Shown one piece after another: positions 8,210 through 15,926 of a stretch of 37,944 nt of DNA (the first letter of the stretch is position 1; every line of letters starts with the position of its first letter). The notes below the pieces were generated by a model, which searched no databases, was not told the DNA's origin, and was given only the letters and a program-made list of their open reading frames with translations. The translations under genes were made by a program, and so were the position numbers. The DNA is taken from the NCBI GenBank assembly GCA_902761275.1, contig CACWJS010000020.1, forward strand, positions 1 to 37,944. Direction: 5' to 3'. Source of the stretch: an uncultured bacterium (GTDB lineage Bacteria > Verrucomicrobiota > Kiritimatiellia > RFP12 > UBA1067).

Positions 8210-9383
8210 GAAAATCACCATCCTCCGGCGGCGGGCCGGGCGGCGAGGCCGCAATCCCCATAAGCGCGAAGCCGATGCGGTCGATGGTCCGATCGTCTGC
8301 GACAAGGGGCGGCATTGAGTATATGAAATTGCTGAACGGACGAAGCCAAACGCCGGAATGGCGGATGACGCGCGAGATGTCAGACAGTGCGGGCATGCGC
8401 CGCACTTCCACGACGGCCGCTGCTCCAAGGATTCGCACATCCACAACGTTGGGCAAAGCCTTGAGCGGCATGATCCGGCGGGCGAAGACGCTTTCAATCC
8501 GCTTGGCGTTAGCTTCGTAGTCGCCCTTCGCGAAAAGATCGAGCGACGCGCAGGCCGCTGCGCAAGCAAGAGGATTGGCCATGTAGGTGGGGCCGTGCAT
8601 AAACGCCGACGGGCGGCCTCCAGAGATCGTGTCCGCGACTTTCCCGCTCGCAAGCGTCGCCGCAAGCGTCATGTGCCCGCCGGTCAGCGCCTTGCCGACG
8701 GTCATGATGTCAGGCGTTATGCCGGCACGTGAATGGGCCCAAAGAGGGCCTGTGCGATAGAAGCCCGCGGCGATTTCGTCGCCGCCGTGCTCGTCGACTA
8801 CGCGGCGAAGAGACTCCGCGTCCGCGTCATTCCACTCGCCCCATGTCGGGATGGACGGCTTCTCCGCAAAGAAGTGCTTCGTCATTATCCCCTTGAAGAG
8901 CGTGTGCATCCCGTCGGGGTCGGAGAGCGCCATCGCGAGCGAGGTGTCGCCGTGGTAGCCACCTTTAAGCGCAAGAAGCCGGTTGCGCTCTGGGTGCCCA
9001 AGCGCGTTCTGGTACTGAACGGCCATCTTCGCTGCGACTTCGACGGAGATTGAGCCAGAGTCCGCGAAGAACACGCGATCAAGACCGGGCGGCGCAATCG
9101 CCGCAAGCTTCTCTGCAAGCTCAACGGCGGGATCGTGGGTGAAGCCACCGAACATAACGTGGCACATCTTCTCCGACTGACGGCGTATCGCCTCGACGAT
9201 TGCAGGATGGTTGTGACCATGCGCGACGCACCACCAACTCGAGACTGCGTCAACTAACTTCTGGCCATCGGCAGTCTCTATCACCACGCCGGACGCCGCT
9301 TTCGCGTGAAAGACTGGCGGCGGATTTTTAAGCGAGGCGTAGGGATGCCAGATTCTCGCGCGGTCGTATTCAAGCGGCGTCAT
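8202..9383 (-). CDS. bioA: adenosylmethionine-8-amino-7-oxononanoate aminotransferase, internally deleted
   Basis: BioA makes 7,8-diaminopelargonate (DAPA) from KAPA using SAM as amino donor, with PLP. This copy has 393 residues against about 430 in the family. The N-terminus (RIWHPYASL), SSWW, GGYHGDT, the PLP lysine in VGKALTGG (Lys231) and HGPTYMANPLACAAA are all present. Between residues about 202 and 206 the block running from the first EIAA through VIxEPxVQGAGGM to LIAD is missing, about 42 residues. Only one DEIAA remains, as expected from recombination between two like segments. The loss removes core strands of the PLP domain, so this form is probably inactive unless the assembly has collapsed. 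It overlaps bioD by ATGA. Confidence 0.88.
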   Translation of the reverse strand: MTPLEYDRARIWHPYASLKNPPPVFHAKAASGVVIETADGQKLVDAVSSWWCVAHGHNHPAIVEAIRRQSEKMCHVMFGGFTHDPAVELAEKLAAIAPPGLDRVFFADSGSISVEVAAKMAVQYQNALGHPERNRLLALKGGYHGDTSLAMALSDPDGMHTLFKGIMTKHFFAEKPSIPTWGEWNDADAESLRRVVDEHGGDEIAAGFYRTGPLWAHSRAGITPDIMTVGKALTGGHMTLAATLASGKVADTISGGRPSAFMHGPTYMANPLACAAACASLDLFAKGDYEANAKRIESVFARRIMPLKALPNVVDVRILGAAAVVEVRRMPALSDISRVIRHSGVWLRPFSNFIYSMPPLVADDRTIDRIGFALMGIAASPPGPPPEDGDFHE

Positions 9384-10075
9384 TTGAAAATCTCCGAAAA
9401 GTCGACTTCGGGATATGGACCACCGATGTCAAAGCGAGGAACGCGCACAACAGCAGGTGAAAATCCCCAGCGAGAAAGGTAGCAACGAATCGTCTCAAGA
9501 GAATCCGCTTCTATTTTTGGATCGGCATCGGCGCACCAGTTCCACACAACGCCAGCGACTGACATCTCGCGTGCTTTTGCCGCTTCGAGCGAAAGAAGCG
9601 TATGGTTGATAGAGCCAAGCCGTCCACACGAGACGAGGACAAGCGGCCATCCTTCGCGAGCTGCAAGATCAATGGAGAGGAGATCGCCAGTGAGCGGCAC
9701 GTCGAGTCCGCCTGCGGATTCGACGAGGACTATCTCGTGACGCACTGCACATTCTCGGACTGCGCGCGATATCGCCTCGACATCGACTGTGCGCCCTTCG
9801 AGCGCAGCGGCGAGAAGCGGAGACGACGGGAACTTGAATATCTGCGGAGCCGTCAGCCCATCGTCGTCTTCTGGGAAACGAACGCCGCCGCATATCGCGC
9901 GATGAGCGTCAATGTCATCTGAAAAGCCGTCGTTGCCCGTCTGGACGAGCTTGACGGTAATGACATCGCGACCGACAGCGGCTAGTGACCGTGCCATGAG
10001 CCCAGTCGCCATTGTCTTGCCGATTCCGGTATCGATGCCGGACACGAAAAACACCTTGCCGTACACAGGTCGCAC
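9380..10075 (-). CDS. bioD: dethiobiotin synthetase BioD
   Basis: About 231 residues; a P-loop enzyme that closes the ureido ring of dethiobiotin from DAPA, CO2 and ATP. The motifs seen are SGIDTGIGKT (P-loop), VKLVQTG, ESAGGLDVPL and VVSCGRLGSINHTLL-like strand-loop sequence, all typical. I chose GTG at 10075, one base after the murF stop, because GAGG sits 6 nt before it. A longer reading from GTG at 10096 would overlap murF by 20 nt and lacks a Shine-Dalgarno. The stop overlaps bioA. bioB is not in this window. Confidence 0.9.
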   Translation of the reverse strand: MRPVYGKVFFVSGIDTGIGKTMATGLMARSLAAVGRDVITVKLVQTGNDGFSDDIDAHRAICGGVRFPEDDDGLTAPQIFKFPSSPLLAAALEGRTVDVEAISRAVRECAVRHEIVLVESAGGLDVPLTGDLLSIDLAAREGWPLVLVSCGRLGSINHTLLSLEAAKAREMSVAGVVWNWCADADPKIEADSLETIRCYLSRWGFSPAVVRVPRFDIGGPYPEVDFSEIFK

Positions 10076-10076
10076 C

Positions 10077-11351
10077 TCAGTCCTCGAGAAGTTCACCGAG
10101 ATGCATCCCGTGCGATCCTTTTAGAAGCACCAGATCACCAGCCGAGACGTCGACGCGAAACTTCTTCTTTAGCGTCTTTAGTTCCTTGTAGACGAGGTGG
10201 CAGAGACACTGCGACGACATCTCACCGACGCCGATTACGAGCGGAATCTTCAGCGCCATCGCATGGTCGAAGACTTTTTTGTGGAGCTCGAGCGAACGAG
10301 GGCCAAGCTCGAACATGTCGCCAAGGACTGCGACGCGCTTGCCGTCGCATGGAGTCTTCACGAGCGTGTCGAGAGCGGCAATCATCGAGTCGGGGTTTGC
10401 GTTATAGGAGTCATCTATGAAAGTAACACCCCACTTCTCAGAAATGCGCCACCGCGCGCCGGGAAGCGAGAAGCCGGCAAGTGCAGCCGCGCATCCTTCG
10501 CGCGTAGCACCGAAGCGCTCGGCGAGCGCGAACGCGAGGCTGGCATTGGAGAGGTTGTGGTCGCCTGGAAGGACGCCTTCAAGTGCCTTTGCGAGCCATT
10601 CCTGGCGGGGATCTACCTCAATAAACTCGCCACGGCACATTTCGCGCAGAATGCCGAGACGCACATTCTCCTTGGAGACGACGCCAAACTCCTTAGCGCG
10701 TTCAAGGACGACGCCCTTCTCGCGCGCGATTCCATCTTGGTCGCCGAAGAACTCGATATGCGCAGTGCCGATGTTTGTGATGAGCGAGCAGTCTGGTTCT
10801 GCGATGTTGCAGAGGTGGGCTATCTCGCCGGGGTGGTTCGTGCCCATTTCGAGAACGAGGAAGTCGGCGTCTTTCGGGCAGTTGAGAATGGTGATCGGGA
10901 GGCCGATGTGGTTGTTGAAGTTCCCGTCAGTCGCGTGGACTTTGCCGACGGTCGAGAGGAACGTCTTTACGAGCTCCTTCGTGGTGGTCTTGCCGGCAGA
11001 GCCTGTGATGGCGACGACCTTGGCCTTGAGCAAGCGGCGATATTCCCTCGCCACGCGGTCGAGCTCGTCATAGCCGTCGATAATCCCCGCCGCACCCTTC
11101 TCGAGCGCCTGCGGAATGTAGTCATGCCCATCCGCCTTGTCGCCTTTTAGCGCGACAAAGAGCATCCCTGGCTTCACCATGCGCGAGTCAAATGTCGCCC
11201 CGCTGAATATTGTACCGTTCACTATTCCTCCTGCAAATGGTCTTTCGTCAGACAGTTTTTCGACAGAGGGCTTTTCAGTCGATGACTTTTCAGCCGATGA
11301 CTCTTCGTCAAATGACATTTTGTTAAGCTCATTCATTATTCCCACTCTCAC
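10077..11351 (-). CDS. murF: UDP-N-acetylmuramoyl-tripeptide-D-alanyl-D-alanine ligase MurF
   Basis: Up to 424 residues; the ATP-dependent ligase that adds D-Ala-D-Ala to the UDP-MurNAc-tripeptide. The Mur ligase P-loop is TGSAGKTTTKE (from residue 116). ATDGNFNNHIGLP, LEMGTNHPGEI, FIDDSYNANPDSM and the C-terminal LLKGSHGM follow as expected. The first 38 residues are not part of the enzyme fold and include four pentapeptide repeats. The start is uncertain: GTG at 11351, or ATG at 11336, which gives 419 residues. It is separated from the division cluster at the far end of the window and heads the biotin genes. Confidence 0.93.
   Translation of the reverse strand: MRVGIMNELNKMSFDEESSAEKSSTEKPSVEKLSDERPFAGGIVNGTIFSGATFDSRMVKPGMLFVALKGDKADGHDYIPQALEKGAAGIIDGYDELDRVAREYRRLLKAKVVAITGSAGKTTTKELVKTFLSTVGKVHATDGNFNNHIGLPITILNCPKDADFLVLEMGTNHPGEIAHLCNIAEPDCSLITNIGTAHIEFFGDQDGIAREKGVVLERAKEFGVVSKENVRLGILREMCRGEFIEVDPRQEWLAKALEGVLPGDHNLSNASLAFALAERFGATREGCAAALAGFSLPGARWRISEKWGVTFIDDSYNANPDSMIAALDTLVKTPCDGKRVAVLGDMFELGPRSLELHKKVFDHAMALKIPLVIGVGEMSSQCLCHLVYKELKTLKKKFRVDVSAGDLVLLKGSHGMHLGELLED
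11241..11300 (-). repeat. pentapeptide (15-bp) repeats in the murF N-terminal tail
   Basis: Residues 18-37 of MurF read SSAEK, SSTEK, PSVEK, LSDER: four 5-residue units with matching 15-bp DNA periodicity. They lie before the catalytic domain in a tail rich in Ser, Glu and Lys. Such a repeat can change length by slippage without breaking the frame. Confidence 0.75.
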
Positions 11352-11392
11352 ATTTCAATGTTTTTAAACCCCAACTAAATTTTCTGCGAGAT

Positions 11393-11404
11393 ATTATACC
11401 AAAT
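11393..11404 (-). promoter_or_regulatory. extended -10 promoter for murF-bioDA(WF)
   Basis: The minus strand reads GATTTGGTATAAT, with the hexamer at 11393-11398. Predicted transcription starts near 11386 and leaves a leader of 35 to 50 nt, depending on the murF start codon. A TTGG lies 15 bp upstream, but no proper -35 is seen. Confidence 0.7.
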
Positions 11405-11494
11405 CTTCCCGACAGCCAACCGCCACATCCAAGAAATCCTCACCCCCTCATGCATGTACCGCCCTATACACCGCCAAGACCACCCCAAACAACC

Positions 11495-11523
11495 CCTCAA
11501 GATTTTTCCGCATTGAATTCTCA
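11495..11523 (+). repeat. direct repeat, copy 1, before the orphan gene
   Basis: A 29-bp sequence beginning CCTCAAGATTTTTCCGCAT and ending ATTCTCA. It matches 12428-12456 at 26 of 29 positions in the same orientation. Here it lies just upstream of the -10 box of the orphan gene and would cover its -35 region. Confidence 0.75.
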
Positions 11524-11527
11524 TTTT

Positions 11528-11538
11528 ATGGTATAATA
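11528..11538 (+). promoter_or_regulatory. extended -10 promoter for the orphan gene
   Basis: TATGGTATAATA with the hexamer at 11532-11537. It has the TG extension and no clear -35. It is followed by a 39-nt stretch with AAAAGGGG, a Shine-Dalgarno-like run about 13 nt before the ATG at 11577. Confidence 0.65.
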
Positions 11539-11576
11539 CCTCCTGACGACTGGGAAAAGGGGCAAAAACATCTAAT

Positions 11577-12545
11577 ATGAGCCGCAAGACATACGAGCAT
11601 TCGGCGTACTGGTACGCCTATCACTATGGCTGGACATACAGCGAGGCGAAGACACATACCGGGAAATACCTCGACATGCACACATTCCGCCCGCGCATGA
11701 GGGAGGTCGCGGAGGGCGAGTCGTACGGCGACGCCTGGTTCGAGCGGCGGAACGCCAGCACGTACTTCGACTCGACCTTCAACCCCCTCATCCTCGGCGT
11801 CTGCATCGCGATGGACATCGGGATTCTCATGCGCGACGAGGTCAAGAAGCTCTCAAACCCGAGGGAGCGCGACCGCATGAAGCGCGAGCTCATGCGCGAC
11901 CTGCGGATAGTCCGCCGGCCCTTCTACTACGCCCGCGAGAAGGCCCGCCGCCGCGAGCTCGCGGCCGCAAGGCGCAAGCTCTCGCGCCGCACCACGACAG
12001 CGCCGATGCCCACCCCCGACGCCCTTCTCGCCGCGTGGAACAAGCGCAAGGACTCGCGCGAGGCGATGATCCGCCTGGGCGGGATGCTGCACGATCTCGA
12101 GTGCTATGTCGACAACTGCCTGAGGTTCGACGGGTCTGGCGAGGTGGTCGGGCGCAACGGCGGGATTCGCGGGTGGCTCAAGGAGAACCTGCCGGAGCTC
12201 TCGCCCAAGTACAAGACTCTCATGCGCTACAAGGCGATGGCGATACGCCTCCGGCAGGCGACGGGCACGAAGGACCCGACACCCACCTCCGCCCTTCTCG
12301 ACGAGACGCCGCGGCATACGGTCGTGGAGGAAATACTTTCAGGGCAGGTGCCAGTCTTCGACCGCGTATTCAAGAAGCTCGAGCACATACTCTCCCCTGA
12401 GACGGTGCTGCTCGACGAGCCGAGGCACCTCAAGAATTTTCCGCATAGGATTCTCAAAGTTGGCGCAACAGAAGGAGTCGATAGGCATCTAAGCAACAAC
12501 AGGAAGCGACGCAAGATGCCTAAGCGACGGCGACGCGATTTATAG
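11577..12545 (+). CDS. orphan protein of unknown function, flanked by direct repeats
   Basis: A 322-residue soluble, strongly basic protein that I do not recognise. The N-terminus is rich in Tyr and Trp, residues about 120-145 are very Arg/Lys-rich, and a middle block (LHDLECYVDNCLRF, then NGGIRGWLKENLPELSPKYKTL) looks like a folded domain ending in a basic helix. The last 40 residues cover repeat copy 2 and an inverted repeat and end KRRKMPKRRRRDL, so part of the tail may be read-through rather than original protein. It is the only plus-strand gene between minus-strand operons, has its own promoter, and appears richer in CTC and CGC codons than its neighbours. A nucleic-acid-binding or mobile-unit role is possible but not shown. 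Confidence 0.7.
   Translation: MSRKTYEHSAYWYAYHYGWTYSEAKTHTGKYLDMHTFRPRMREVAEGESYGDAWFERRNASTYFDSTFNPLILGVCIAMDIGILMRDEVKKLSNPRERDRMKRELMRDLRIVRRPFYYAREKARRRELAAARRKLSRRTTTAPMPTPDALLAAWNKRKDSREAMIRLGGMLHDLECYVDNCLRFDGSGEVVGRNGGIRGWLKENLPELSPKYKTLMRYKAMAIRLRQATGTKDPTPTSALLDETPRHTVVEEILSGQVPVFDRVFKKLEHILSPETVLLDEPRHLKNFPHRILKVGATEGVDRHLSNNRKRRKMPKRRRRDL
12428..12456 (+). repeat. direct repeat, copy 2, inside the orphan gene 3' end
   Basis: A 29-bp sequence beginning CCTCAAGAATTTTCCGCAT, 26/29 identical to copy 1 at 11495-11523. It falls in the last 40 codons of the orphan gene. The two copies are 904 bp apart between their facing ends. Confidence 0.75.
12483..12521. repeat. inverted repeat at the orphan gene 3' end
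   Basis: AGGCATCT (12483-12490) and AGATGCCT (12514-12521) are exact reverse complements around a 23-nt loop. Both arms are followed by TAAGC. It lies in the last 21 codons of the orphan gene. The loop is long for a terminator. Confidence 0.55.
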
Positions 12546-12551
12546 ATGGCG

Positions 12552-12581
12552 AGACCTGTTATGGTCTAAATAAAGCTTTAT
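12552..12581. repeat. two small palindromes in the convergent spacer
   Basis: AGACC-TGTTAT-GGTCT (12552-12567) can form a 5-bp hairpin. It is followed directly by the perfect 12-bp palindrome ATAAAGCTTTAT (12570-12581). They lie in the 111-nt spacer between two convergent stop codons (12545 and 12657). They could be a weak bidirectional terminator or the edge of a mobile unit. Nothing else is seen in that spacer. Confidence 0.45.
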
Positions 12582-12656
12582 GCGATAAAGAGGTCTGCGC
12601 TACTAAAGGTCAACGCGACTTGCGAAATTGGAACAAGGCGACAACGAGGATCTCTG

Positions 12657-13952
12657 TCACTCGCCCTCTGCGTCCTTGTCCTTTTCGGCAATAGCTTCCC
12701 AGCCCTCTTCCCTGATGACCTCCAAACCGGATATGTCTTCCAGCGTAAATGTGACACGGCCTCTTTTGAGACCGAAATATAGGGTCACGATCACATAATC
12801 GTTTTGGAAATCATATTGAACAAAATCATTGGCAAAACGCCTGTCTCTGAGCTCTCCCTCTTTTTTGTCGGCAGGGATTAGTCCCCTGTGCATGGCTATG
12901 CCGTACTTCTTGTTCATTTCAAGTGCAAAATTATCTAAGCGCCGTATCGCTTCCATCTTGTCGACATCCTTCGAAACATTTCCATAGCCAAACACTCCGC
13001 CTGCGCGTAGAGTCTTAAGCGAATATTTGGTAAACAACTCGTCTACAAACGGAACTTGCAAATCCTTGGAGTCCTTAAGACTCTTCTCCCAGTAATTAAC
13101 CTTGGCATGGTCCTTCTTTTCACCATTGTCGCCCTGCGACCATGTCTCATAATGCGCCTTTGCCAATTCGTTTGTAGGCACCTGCATCGGCTTGCCGAAC
13201 TCCACGCCGAAAAACTCCTTTATTCGAGCGGACTTCGCAATCTCCTTCCTGTCCGCGACAAGCTTGTTCTCTGCAGCCGCACGATCTTCCGCCTTCCGAA
13301 GTACATTGACAAGAAGAAATCTAACGGTGACGTTGACCGGCGAGTCCATTCCGCTCGCTCCTGCCTCGCTTGACGGAAACATGTTTACACCGCAATGAAT
13401 AGACACGCGCATCCCATCACGAGTCGTCACGGAATCAGCCACAACTCTATCAAGGTCTTCCCACAGCTCTGGACCGCGGCCTTCACCGACAACAGTATCC
13501 GAGGACAATTTCTCCGTACCGACAACTTTGCCAAAAGAGGCAACTCGTGACGCAGAAAATGAATAGCCGTTCAGATTGAAACCACATTCATGTTCAACAT
13601 CCTTGCGAAGCGCCTCAATTTTGCGAAGACTCTCTTCCCTCGCAAGACCTCTGCGAAAGCGTCCCCGAATCGTAAACTCATAACCGACGCCGTCTTGGTC
13701 TATTTCAACATCGGTTCTTGAGACACCCATCAGCGGCCGGGACAAGTCGACTTCTGTAGAGCGACGCTGGAATCTCGGCTCAGAGAAACGAGAAAAGTCA
13801 TTCGTCAGCGTAAACAACTCAAGACTCTCCGCCGTCAGCGCGGGGACTGGGTCTCCCAGCCGCTCGCCGAGGCGGACACCGAAAGGAGCCGCAAACCCGA
13901 CAGAAAGCGACTGTGCCGCCATAAGCACCACAAGGATCCACGGAAATCTCAT
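12657..13952 (-). CDS. secreted protein with internal duplication, unknown function
   Basis: A 431-residue protein with a signal peptide of about 22 residues (MRFPWILVVLMAAQSLSVGFA). I do not recognise a family. Two halves look related: each opens with FGV-x2-G (FGVRLGERLGDPVPA near residue 24 and FGVEFGKPMQVPTNE near residue 249). Each then has a beta-rich stretch and a basic-acidic helix (LRKIEALRKDVEHECGF and DKMEAIRRLDNFALEMNKKYG), and each ends in strands. This suggests tandem copies of one periplasmic domain. It is the last gene of the seven-gene operon, and its ATG overlaps the peptidase stop. Its base composition looks more AT-rich than that of its neighbours. Confidence 0.75.
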   Translation of the reverse strand: MRFPWILVVLMAAQSLSVGFAAPFGVRLGERLGDPVPALTAESLELFTLTNDFSRFSEPRFQRRSTEVDLSRPLMGVSRTDVEIDQDGVGYEFTIRGRFRRGLAREESLRKIEALRKDVEHECGFNLNGYSFSASRVASFGKVVGTEKLSSDTVVGEGRGPELWEDLDRVVADSVTTRDGMRVSIHCGVNMFPSSEAGASGMDSPVNVTVRFLLVNVLRKAEDRAAAENKLVADRKEIAKSARIKEFFGVEFGKPMQVPTNELAKAHYETWSQGDNGEKKDHAKVNYWEKSLKDSKDLQVPFVDELFTKYSLKTLRAGGVFGYGNVSKDVDKMEAIRRLDNFALEMNKKYGIAMHRGLIPADKKEGELRDRRFANDFVQYDFQNDYVIVTLYFGLKRGRVTFTLEDISGLEVIREEGWEAIAEKDKDAEGE

Positions 13953-15199
13953 TTCGAAGATTCCCTTCCGCCGGGAACGACCCAGCTTATGCTCCTGTTA
14001 CATGGCCTGAAGATGGCCTTTGCGACCGCTTGCACGTCGGCGGCGGTGACTGCCTTTATCCCCGCGACCTGCTCGTCCGGCGACATGAGGCGACCAAAGG
14101 ACAGCATCGTCTGCCCGTAGAAGAAAAGCTTCGACGTCACCCTCTCGTGCGACAGCCGGAAGTTGCCGACGAGAAATTCCTTCGCGCGGGCAAGTTCGGC
14201 AGCAGGGATTTTCTTTTCACACACCCTCTTGAGCTCGCGCTCAATTGTCGAAAGAGCGAGCTTCGCCTTGGAAGCGTCAAGCCCCGCCGTCACGGTGAAC
14301 ATGCCCGCGTCCTTGAAAAACTGCATCCGCGAAGCGATGTCGTAGCTAAGTCCCCTCTTCTCTCGCACTTCCTGGAAAAGCCGCGAGGACATGCCGCGCC
14401 CGAGAATCGCGTCAAGCACAGTTGCCGCGTATTTGCGGCGGTCGCGGATGCCGAACGTGCGGTAGCCAAGCGCGAGCTGCGTCTGGTGGATGTCCTTCTT
14501 CGCAGTCACGGACGGCACGACAGAGCCGAGCGTATCCTTGCCGGCGGCGGCGCGGCGCATTTGCAGCGCTTTTAGCGGCTTGAAGGACTTCTCCACGAGC
14601 GCGAGCGCCTTTTGCGCGTCGAAGCTCCCCGCGATTACGACCACAGTGTTGTCCGCGCGGTAGTGCGACTTGACGTAGCGCCTGAGGTCGCCGGGCGTCA
14701 TCGGCGCGAGCGACTTTTCGCTCCCCGCAACGGGCGAGCCGAGCATCGATTTAGGGAAGAGGTTCCTCTGCAGGTTCTCCATCGCGACGGCATCGGGCTC
14801 ATCGGCGTACATCTTGATCTCTTCGATTACGACCTGCTTCTCGCGAGCGAACTCGTCGGCCGGAATCGTCGCGCGAAGATACATGTCGGAGAGTATGTCG
14901 ACCGCCTCGCCAAGATAGTCGTCTGGAAGATGCGCGAAGTAGCACGTTGCCTCCTCGCCCGTCATCGCATTGAAGTTGCCACCGCGCCCCTCTATCGCAC
15001 GAGTGATGTCGATCGGCTTTCTCGTCGGCGTCCCCTTGAAGAGCATATGCTCTATGAAGTGCGATATTCCGGCGGTCTTCGCAGTCTCGTGGCGCGAACC
15101 GCTCGCCACAAACACACCGACAGCGGCGCTCTCGGCCTCACACGGCACGAGCACGACCCTGAGTCCGTTCTTTAGTACAGTCAGTTTTGCGTTATTCAT
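13949..15199 (-). CDS. M16 family zinc metallopeptidase
   Basis: A 416-residue peptidase of the pitrilysin/processing-peptidase family. The inverted zinc motif HxxEH is seen as HFIEH (His47, Glu50, His51), with the third ligand Glu in VVIEEIKMYADEPD near residue 126. The C-terminal half-domain carries SSRLFQEVREKRGLSYD, typical of the inactive partner lobe. No signal peptide is visible, so it may be cytoplasmic or exported with help from the neighbouring genes. It overlaps the preceding gene by 8 nt and the following one by ATGA. Its substrate is unknown. Confidence 0.9.
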   Translation of the reverse strand: MNNAKLTVLKNGLRVVLVPCEAESAAVGVFVASGSRHETAKTAGISHFIEHMLFKGTPTRKPIDITRAIEGRGGNFNAMTGEEATCYFAHLPDDYLGEAVDILSDMYLRATIPADEFAREKQVVIEEIKMYADEPDAVAMENLQRNLFPKSMLGSPVAGSEKSLAPMTPGDLRRYVKSHYRADNTVVVIAGSFDAQKALALVEKSFKPLKALQMRRAAAGKDTLGSVVPSVTAKKDIHQTQLALGYRTFGIRDRRKYAATVLDAILGRGMSSRLFQEVREKRGLSYDIASRMQFFKDAGMFTVTAGLDASKAKLALSTIERELKRVCEKKIPAAELARAKEFLVGNFRLSHERVTSKLFFYGQTMLSFGRLMSPDEQVAGIKAVTAADVQAVAKAIFRPCNRSISWVVPGGRESSK

Positions 15200-15926
15200 T
15201 TTCGTTGTCCTGCAAATCGCCCTGTATTCCCGTTGGGCGCGAAAGTGGCTCTATGCCCATGTCTTTGAGGCGGGCATTTACACCTAGCCATGCGCGCTCG
15301 CGCAAGCTCTCGGGGGCGCGATAGACCGTATCAAGCGCCTTCTCGCGGAACTCTCGCTCCTGCAACTGGCGTTCGTCAAGGAAGTCGAAGTATCCCGCGA
15401 CATCGCCGCCATCGGCAATGTAGGCGCGCATGTCCTCGCGCATCTTCGCGACGATGTTCTTGAGCATACGGTGCTCCGGCGGCTCACCGCCGACATACGG
15501 AACAGGCTCGGCAAGCGCGGCCTTGAGCGCAACGCATTCCTCTTCGGTCGGCTTAGGGGAATCAACATACCGCCCTGGCTGCGCATACAGTGCAAGCCGA
15601 AGGTCAAGCGCGGAAAAGAGGACGTTCGTCCAGCCAGAATAAACCCCGGCGTCGATGACGGCACGGTCGCCGACGAGTTGCGCGCGCGGATGCGGTCTCC
15701 TGTCCTCGCGCCCGACAAGAAGGACGGCAGCGAGCGCGGTTGCGAGAAGGACAATCGCCGCGCCTGCAGCATACGGCTTCCAGTTCAACGGATCGTCGCC
15801 GATGACGCGATAGGGTCGGATGCCGGCCTTGCGAAGCTCCGCGTATGCATTCTCGCGGCTCTTGGCATTTATCCAGCCTTCCTTGTTTTCGTTGTTCTTC
15901 GTCTGGTATAGATAGCGGTATTTCAC
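15192..15926 (-). CDS. membrane protein with GspF-N-like domain, unknown function
   Basis: A 244-residue protein. The first 45 residues (YRYLYQTKNNENKEGWINA, then AYAELRKAGIRPYRVIGD) resemble the N-terminal repeat of type II secretion GspF/PilC proteins, where a small domain precedes the membrane helices. Here one helix follows (about residues 52-70, AAGAAIVLLATALAAVLLV), and the rest is a soluble mostly helical region without further motifs. It is not a complete GspF. It is encoded between the TPR protein and the M16 peptidase with overlapping stop and start codons. A role as an adaptor in the same envelope complex is inference. Confidence 0.75.
   Translation of the reverse strand: MKYRYLYQTKNNENKEGWINAKSRENAYAELRKAGIRPYRVIGDDPLNWKPYAAGAAIVLLATALAAVLLVGREDRRPHPRAQLVGDRAVIDAGVYSGWTNVLFSALDLRLALYAQPGRYVDSPKPTEEECVALKAALAEPVPYVGGEPPEHRMLKNIVAKMREDMRAYIADGGDVAGYFDFLDERQLQEREFREKALDTVYRAPESLRERAWLGVNARLKDMGIEPLSRPTGIQGDLQDNENE

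Noticed and set aside
12035..12400. Second plus-strand frame inside the orphan gene
   Set aside because: It is an out-of-frame shadow rich in Arg and Ala, with no start signal of its own. The same holds for the minus-strand frames at 11853-12514.
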